Assembly: GCA_963674975.1 (NCBI GenBank)
Contig: OY771913.1
Coordinates: 2,294,001 to 2,358,000, forward strand
DNA length: 64,000 bases
DNA from: UBA4781 sp963674975
GTDB lineage: Bacteria > Chloroflexota > Anaerolineae > Anaerolineales > Anaerolineaceae
Direction of reading: 5' to 3'
Positions 59,603 through 64,000 of this stretch are shown here, in pieces. Under the pieces are notes generated by a model. The model searched no databases and had not been told where the DNA came from. It saw only the letters and a list, made by a program, of their open reading frames with translations. Position 1 is the first letter of the stretch. Each line of letters opens with the position of its first letter. The translations under genes were made by a program, and so were the position numbers.

Positions 59603-60532
59603 ATGAAAAGGAAAAGTATTCTTTCATTTTTATGCTTTGCATTGATTTGTCTGGTGATTTTTTCAGCATGTTCATCTAATACTGGTGCAGTTGAAGAGTC
59701 TCAAGAAGAAGAGCAAACAGGGGAAGAATTAGAAAAGGGAGAAGAGTCTGTGGAGATTGCTGCCCCCGATGGCTTAGCAGAAGACAAAATCGCTATGGAG
59801 ATCACTACATCGGATGGAAGAATTCTGGATGCTGCTTTTTATCCAGCTTCCAGGCTCAATGCTCCGGTAGTTGTTTTGCTGCATTGGGCGGGAGGTGAAA
59901 AAGCAGATTGGGAGCAGATTGCCTACTGGCTGCAAAATCGAGATCTGGCAGGAGCTGCCGAAAGCGCGAACGGCAGCATTCCCTGGCTGGATCCGAGCTG
60001 GTTTCCTGAGATGCCGGCTGATCGCTCCTATAATGTGTTGACCTTTACATTTGAGGGCTGTGGAAGCGGTGGATGTCAATCTTTTGAGCGAGAGAAGTGG
60101 CTGTTAGATGCGCAGGCTGCTTTTGCGACAGCCAGGACATTGGAGGGGGTTGATCCAACTCGCATTGTCGGTGTTGGGGCAAGCATAGGTTCTGATGGAG
60201 CAGCTGATGGATGCCTGTACCTTGATTCAGAATACCCGGGCACCTGCAAGGGCGCTCTTTCGCTTTCTCCCGGAAATTACCTTACACTGAATTATGCAGA
60301 TGTTGTTGAAGAGTTATCAGCAATGGAACCAACGGTGCCAACACAATGCTTTTATGCTGTTGGAGATTCAGAATCAGCCACTGTATGCCAGGCTATTCAG
60401 GATATAGAAAGTTTTACTGCAATAGAATATCAAGGCTCTAATCATGGTATGCGGCTTATCATGCCGGATTTAGACCATGATACGTTGACCCTGATCATGG
60501 AATTTATCAGTGATACCGTTGGAGCAAATTAG
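59603..60532 (+). CDS. Lipoprotein with alpha/beta-hydrolase (dienelactone hydrolase-like) domain
   Basis: 309 residues. Signal with FSAC lipobox, acidic linker (EESQEEEQTGEELEKGEE), then an alpha/beta-hydrolase: VVVLLHWAGGEKADW (oxyanion region), GVGASIGSDGA (nucleophile elbow with Ser in G-A-S-I-G), and a late SNHGMRL with the catalytic His. It acts outside the cytoplasmic membrane on an ester or a related substrate; specificity unknown. aaggagg precedes ATG. Confidence 0.85.
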   Translation: MKRKSILSFLCFALICLVIFSACSSNTGAVEESQEEEQTGEELEKGEESVEIAAPDGLAEDKIAMEITTSDGRILDAAFYPASRLNAPVVVLLHWAGGEKADWEQIAYWLQNRDLAGAAESANGSIPWLDPSWFPEMPADRSYNVLTFTFEGCGSGGCQSFEREKWLLDAQAAFATARTLEGVDPTRIVGVGASIGSDGAADGCLYLDSEYPGTCKGALSLSPGNYLTLNYADVVEELSAMEPTVPTQCFYAVGDSESATVCQAIQDIESFTAIEYQGSNHGMRLIMPDLDHDTLTLIMEFISDTVGAN

Positions 60533-60605
60533 GGTTATATAAATATGAAACTTGCATAAAGAAAATTCGTATATTCAATATACAAATATAAAGGTGGTGC
60601 AGCAA

Positions 60606-61058
60606 ATGGCAAAGCCGAGAATCTTCGGAAAGATTTTGAACCCAATCATTCAATCGATATTAAAATCACCACTCCACCCATTGATGAGTGAACATTCTCT
60701 GGTGATCAAATATACAGGGAGAGAATCCGGAAAAGAGCATTCTTTCCCGGCATACTATCATCTGGCAGGGAGCTCTCTACAGGTGCTGATAGAAAAAACT
60801 GAAGATTGGTGGCGCAGTCTACGGAATGGTGCCAATGTGAAAGTGATCGTGAAGGGGAATGAACTGCGCGGCTGGGCAGAAGCTGTCCAGGATCCTCAAA
60901 ACATGAAAGATGATTTCTATAAGCTGCTGGATTTCATACCGGAATTATCAACGGAACTGAATGTTCGTCGTGATGAGGATGGTTCTTTTTCAAGTGAGGA
61001 TGTTAAAAAGAATCTCCAACAACTTGGCTTATTGAAGATCACTTTACAGACGAATTAA
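60606..61058 (+). CDS. Deazaflavin-dependent nitroreductase-like (DUF385) protein
   Basis: The frame opens at TTG 60552, but ATG 60606 has aggtggt upstream (150 residues). Short beta-barrel protein: KYTGRESGKEHSFPAYYHLAGSSLQVL and WWRSLRNGANVKVIVKGNELRG are typical of the DUF385/Ddn-like split-barrel group that binds F420 or flavin. Function is unassigned. DUF952 and flavin reductase genes follow within a few bases, forming a three-gene unit. Confidence 0.75.
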   Translation: MAKPRIFGKILNPIIQSILKSPLHPLMSEHSLVIKYTGRESGKEHSFPAYYHLAGSSLQVLIEKTEDWWRSLRNGANVKVIVKGNELRGWAEAVQDPQNMKDDFYKLLDFIPELSTELNVRRDEDGSFSSEDVKKNLQQLGLLKITLQTN

Positions 61059-61060
61059 GC

Positions 61061-61360
61061 ATGAACATTTTTCATATTACTCCCTTAAAGGTTTGGCGAG
61101 AGGCATTAGAAATGGGTTCTTATGATGCTGAATCGCTTGTGAAGGAAGGTTTTATTCACTGCTGTACAAAAGAGCAAATTGAAGGCGTACTGCAGGAGTG
61201 GTTTCAAGGAATGAGCGATTTGCTTCTGCTGGAGATCGATTCGGATTTACTCTCAGCAGCGGTGAAATATGAAGATTCAAAGGGAACCGGGGAACTTTTC
61301 CCTCATATTTATGGTCCGCTTAACCTGGAAGCGGTGATCAAAGTTACAATTTGTGCATAG
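61061..61360 (+). CDS. DUF952 family protein
   Basis: 99 residues. IFHITPLKVWREAL and EGFIHCCTKEQIEGVL match DUF952, and LFPHIYGPLNLEAVI closes the domain. No function is known; it has an ADP-ribosyltransferase-like fold in structures of relatives. It starts 2 nt after the preceding stop, so it is translationally linked. Cytoplasmic. Confidence 0.85.
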   Translation: MNIFHITPLKVWREALEMGSYDAESLVKEGFIHCCTKEQIEGVLQEWFQGMSDLLLLEIDSDLLSAAVKYEDSKGTGELFPHIYGPLNLEAVIKVTICA

Positions 61361-61371
61361 AGGTGCCCACA

Positions 61372-61887
61372 ATGAAACGAGAAAAAGTAGAGATCGCAGA
61401 ATTTAACGAAAATGTATTTTCGATATGGGAAGACCGCTGGTTTTTATTGACCGGCGGTGATTTTTTTAAAGGTGAGTACAATACCATGACGGTCGGATGG
61501 GGCAGTATCGGAGTGGTCTGGGGCATCCCCTTTGTGCAGGTCTTTGTGCGACCTACTCGCTACACCATGAAGTTCATGGATCAATATCCAACTTTCACAT
61601 TATGTGCGTTCCCGAAAGCCTATCGGGCTAAGTTGAGTTATCTGGGTTCTATATCGGGAAAGGATGTCGATAAGATCGCAGAAAGTGGGCTTACCCCCAC
61701 TGCGTCACAGATCGTTGCTGCCCCTTCATTTGAAGAAGCAGACTTGTGCCTTGAATGTGAAAAGATGTACTGGCAGGATCTGGACCCGCAGAAATTCCTG
61801 GATTCTAAGATCGAGAAAAACTATAGTTTGAAAGATTATCACCGAATCTACTATGGAGCGGTTAAAGCGATCTATCAGGAAAAATAA
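61372..61887 (+). CDS. Flavin reductase family (split-barrel) protein
   Basis: The frame opens with TTG 61351 inside the DUF952 gene; ATG 61372 has gaggtg 8 nt upstream (171 residues). WFLLTGGDFFKGEYNTMTVGWGSIGVVWG and FVRPTRYTMKFM form the FMN-binding split-barrel pattern. It should bind FMN and act as a flavin reductase or a related oxidoreductase; partner unknown. Last gene of a three-gene unit, ended by a hairpin. Confidence 0.85.
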   Translation: MKREKVEIAEFNENVFSIWEDRWFLLTGGDFFKGEYNTMTVGWGSIGVVWGIPFVQVFVRPTRYTMKFMDQYPTFTLCAFPKAYRAKLSYLGSISGKDVDKIAESGLTPTASQIVAAPSFEEADLCLECEKMYWQDLDPQKFLDSKIEKNYSLKDYHRIYYGAVKAIYQEK

Positions 61888-61893
61888 AGAAAA

Positions 61894-61926
61894 CAGCCCT
61901 GTGAAACTCACAGGGCTGACTTTTTA
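61894..61926. terminator. Bidirectional terminator before valS
   Basis: Perfect 11-bp stem cagccctgtga (61894-61904) and tcacagggctg (61908-61918), 3-nt loop, followed by acttttt on the plus strand. Confidence 0.85.
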
Positions 61927-63999
61927 TAAGGCGTTGATCTGGTCTTTCAACTTTTCAGCAGTATCTTGAAAAGCAGATAGTTTTTCGCGCTCTTTTTGAA
62001 CGACAGCCGGGGGAGCTTTTTTCGCAAAATCTGAATCTAGAAGCTTTTCCAGACGATCGATCTGGCTGGAGATGCCCTGCAGTTCTTTTTCAAGCTGAGT
62101 GCGCTTTTCTATAGATGATTTAGAAGTATCAACATGAAAGATAATTGTTGATCCTGAAGAAGGCAAGGTTATGGATGGATATTTTTTAGAATTCTCACTT
62201 TGAGGAATTTGAGTAGTTTTATGAATATCCGAGATACCACATAATTCATCAATGAGAGGATTAAGAATATTTTTCTTTTTCTCTTTCATTGCATTTTTCA
62301 TAACCCAAGTTATTTCAAATGCATTACGAAATGAGATTTTATTATCAAGCCGAAAAGTACGGATTGCTTTCACAACATCAATTACTTCAGTTTGAAATTC
62401 CATTATTGCAGATTTTTCCCAACTTTCTTCAAGAGTACTCTTAGGCCAGGAGGCTACGATCAAGGCTTTTGCCCAATCGCCTTCTACGGTAATGCTGGTG
62501 CCGCTTTCTTCCACTGCTGTCTTTAGATTTTGCCAGAGCTCTTCGGTAACGAAGGGGGTGAAGGGATGCAGTAAACGCAGGCATTTTTCCAATACCCTTA
62601 CAAGAGTTTGCGCGGTGTAAAAAGCGCGATCTCTGCCTTCTTTAAGCTGCAGCTTGGCTATTTCAATATACCAGTCCGCGAATTCACTCCAGAAGAAATC
62701 ATAGATCTGGCGTCCTGCTTCACCGTATTGGAAATTATCAAACAGGTAATTCACGCTGCGTACAACCGCGCGCATACGGGCGTGAATGAATTCATCCGCG
62801 CTGGTCCACTGCGGTTGTGCGGTAGGTGAAGAAGGCAAATTCTCGAGCGCGCTGATCACGAAGCGACCGGCATTCCAGACCTTGTTGGCAAAGTTGCGGT
62901 TTGCTTCTACCTTTTTAATGCTCAAGTTGGTATCTTTGCCGGGAGTGGAACCGACCAGCAGGGTAAAGCGCATGGCGTCCGTACCCAGGGTATCCATGAC
63001 GGTTAGCGGATCGATAACGTTGCCTTTGGTCTTGCTCATCTTCTGTCCCTTTTCATCACGCACCAGACCATGCAGGTAGACGATCTCAAAGGGTGGTTTT
63101 CCCGTGAATTCGATGCCGTCCATGATCATACGGGCTACCCAGAAGAATAGAATATCGTAGCCGGTTTCAAGGATTGTGGTGGGATAGAAATACTTATAAT
63201 CCGGCGTCTCTTCAGGCCAGCCCAGGGTTGAAAAAGGCCATAAGCCGGAAGAAAACCAGGTATCCAGTACATCTTCATCCTGATGAATGTTCGTAGAACC
63301 GCAGTGCGCACAGCGGTCGGGATCCTGCCGGGCAACGGTCACTTCATGACAGTCATCGCAATACCATACCGGAATGCGGTGACCCCACCACAGCTGGCGG
63401 CTGATGCACCAATCCTGGATGTTTTCCATCCAGTTGTAGTAAACCTTGGTGAAATGGTCAGGGATGATACGAATTTGTCCATCCTGCACAGCTTTTAGTG
63501 CCGCTTCAGCCAGTGGCTTGATCTTGACGAACCACTGTGTGCTGATGAGGGGTTCCACGATCTCCCCTCCACGCTGTGAACGCGGCACGCTCATACGGTA
63601 GGGTTCTTCTTTGATGACCAGGTTTGCCGCTTTCATGTCTGCCCATAATTTCTTGCGGCATGCAAAGCGGTCTAAGCCCTCATAGGATCCGCCGTTTTCA
63701 TTGATGGTGGCATTTTTATTCAGAATGTTGATCACTTCCAGATGGTGATTGATACCGATCTCATTATCATGCGGATCATGGGCAGGCGTGATTTTCAAAG
63801 CGCCGGTGCCGAATTCTCGGTCCACGTACTCATCTGCGATAACGGGAATAGCTCGATCCAGAATGGGAACCAGCACCTGCTTGCCTACATATTTCTTATA
63901 TCGTTCATCTTCCGGATGGACGGCTACTGCGGTATCGCCCAGAATGGTTTCAGGGCGGGTGGTTGCAACCGGGATAAAATCACCGGAGCCATCTGCCAG
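61924..63999 (-). CDS. valS: Valyl-tRNA synthetase (5' part outside window)
   Basis: Class I synthetase; the frame stays open to the window edge, and the editing-domain segment ATTRPETILGDTAVAVHPED is read beyond the first in-window Met. In view are the rest of the CP1 editing domain, the KMSKS motif (GQKMSKTKGNVIDP), anticodon-binding domain, and the C-terminal coiled-coil arm (ELQGISSQIDRLEKLL) that is typical of ValS. A WWGHRIPVWYC segment and Cys pairs CDDC/CAHC form a zinc knuckle. Between about 62110 and 62440 the DNA is much more AT-rich than the rest of the gene. Confidence 0.96.
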   Translation of the reverse strand: MADGSGDFIPVATTRPETILGDTAVAVHPEDERYKKYVGKQVLVPILDRAIPVIADEYVDREFGTGALKITPAHDPHDNEIGINHHLEVINILNKNATINENGGSYEGLDRFACRKKLWADMKAANLVIKEEPYRMSVPRSQRGGEIVEPLISTQWFVKIKPLAEAALKAVQDGQIRIIPDHFTKVYYNWMENIQDWCISRQLWWGHRIPVWYCDDCHEVTVARQDPDRCAHCGSTNIHQDEDVLDTWFSSGLWPFSTLGWPEETPDYKYFYPTTILETGYDILFFWVARMIMDGIEFTGKPPFEIVYLHGLVRDEKGQKMSKTKGNVIDPLTVMDTLGTDAMRFTLLVGSTPGKDTNLSIKKVEANRNFANKVWNAGRFVISALENLPSSPTAQPQWTSADEFIHARMRAVVRSVNYLFDNFQYGEAGRQIYDFFWSEFADWYIEIAKLQLKEGRDRAFYTAQTLVRVLEKCLRLLHPFTPFVTEELWQNLKTAVEESGTSITVEGDWAKALIVASWPKSTLEESWEKSAIMEFQTEVIDVVKAIRTFRLDNKISFRNAFEITWVMKNAMKEKKKNILNPLIDELCGISDIHKTTQIPQSENSKKYPSITLPSSGSTIIFHVDTSKSSIEKRTQLEKELQGISSQIDRLEKLLDSDFAKKAPPAVVQKEREKLSAFQDTAEKLKDQINAL

Positions 64000-64000
64000 G

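Overview
This 64 kb window is a stretch of bacterial chromosome. It is mostly of middling GC, with a few clearly AT-rich patches. Gene content points to an anaerobic or facultative member of the Chloroflexota, most likely Anaerolineae. The clues are two ferrous-iron (Feo) systems, a fused two-domain EcfA, a solitary LysW-like zinc ribbon, a PP2C-like/propeller membrane protein, HD-GYP signalling, a Cthe_2159-type lipoprotein and a tRNA-Sec. The phylum is inferred from content only. There are no rRNA genes, CRISPR arrays, transposases or replication origin.

Layout. 1-5.4 kb: the 3' end of feoB, feoC, a YibE/F membrane protein and clpB. 5.4-8.3 kb: a beta-helix lipoprotein, two kinds of GC-rich intergenic palindrome, arsC and tRNA-Val(CAC). 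8.4-10.6 kb: a DUF6979 gene, a LysE exporter, an ankyrin protein and a VOC protein. 10.6-14.0 kb: pstSCAB on the minus strand, closed by the VOC gene. 14.2-18.5 kb: gyrA, birA, hsp20 and an acidic hypothetical. 18.7-23.9 kb: a strongly AT-rich pair (KAP-type P-loop NTPase plus a large unknown protein), lying directly downstream of a Cas4-like/DEDD nuclease (DUF2779) on the same strand. This is the best candidate for an undescribed system. 24-31.6 kb: a DUF4405 membrane protein, a GAF-PAS-GAF-HD-GYP protein, tRNA-Arg(CCT), a formiminotransferase-cyclodeaminase, a CapA-like lipoprotein and dCTP deaminase. 31.6-37.6 kb: trpS, feoAB under a palindromic operator, a 31-residue membrane micropeptide, a ferric-reductase-like protein and an SprT-like metalloprotein.

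37.6-44.7 kb: a LysW-like protein, an ECF transporter (ecfA, ecfT, and a separate S component), a DUF2202 lipoprotein, a methyltransferase, and a uracil/xanthine permease behind a structured leader with a short ORF and an attenuator. 44.8-52.6 kb: a 32-residue Lys-rich micropeptide, a HerA-like ATPase, the PP2C-like membrane protein, a stand-alone PolX-type HhH protein, a D-threonine-aldolase-like enzyme and a site-2 protease. 52.6-58.2 kb: tRNA-Sec(TCA) with its own promoter, a DUF364 protein, an OsmC protein that appears to start at AUA, PAP2, PhzF, a methyltransferase, a GarR-type dehydrogenase and a CDF exporter. 58.3-64 kb: two membrane proteins, a lipoprotein hydrolase, three small enzyme-like genes and valS (5' end outside the window).

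Regulation. Sigma70-like promoters are readable (for example TTGTCA-N17-TATAAT at tRNA-Arg and TTTACA-N17-TATCCT at tRNA-Sec). At feoA, pstS, birA and the HhH gene a -10 box ends only 6-7 nt before the start codon, which suggests leaderless mRNAs. Convergent genes are separated by clean hairpin terminators. Iron (feoAB, feoBC, ferric reductase), phosphate (pst), nucleobase (permease, dcd) and metal (CDF, arsC) handling are the main physiological themes.
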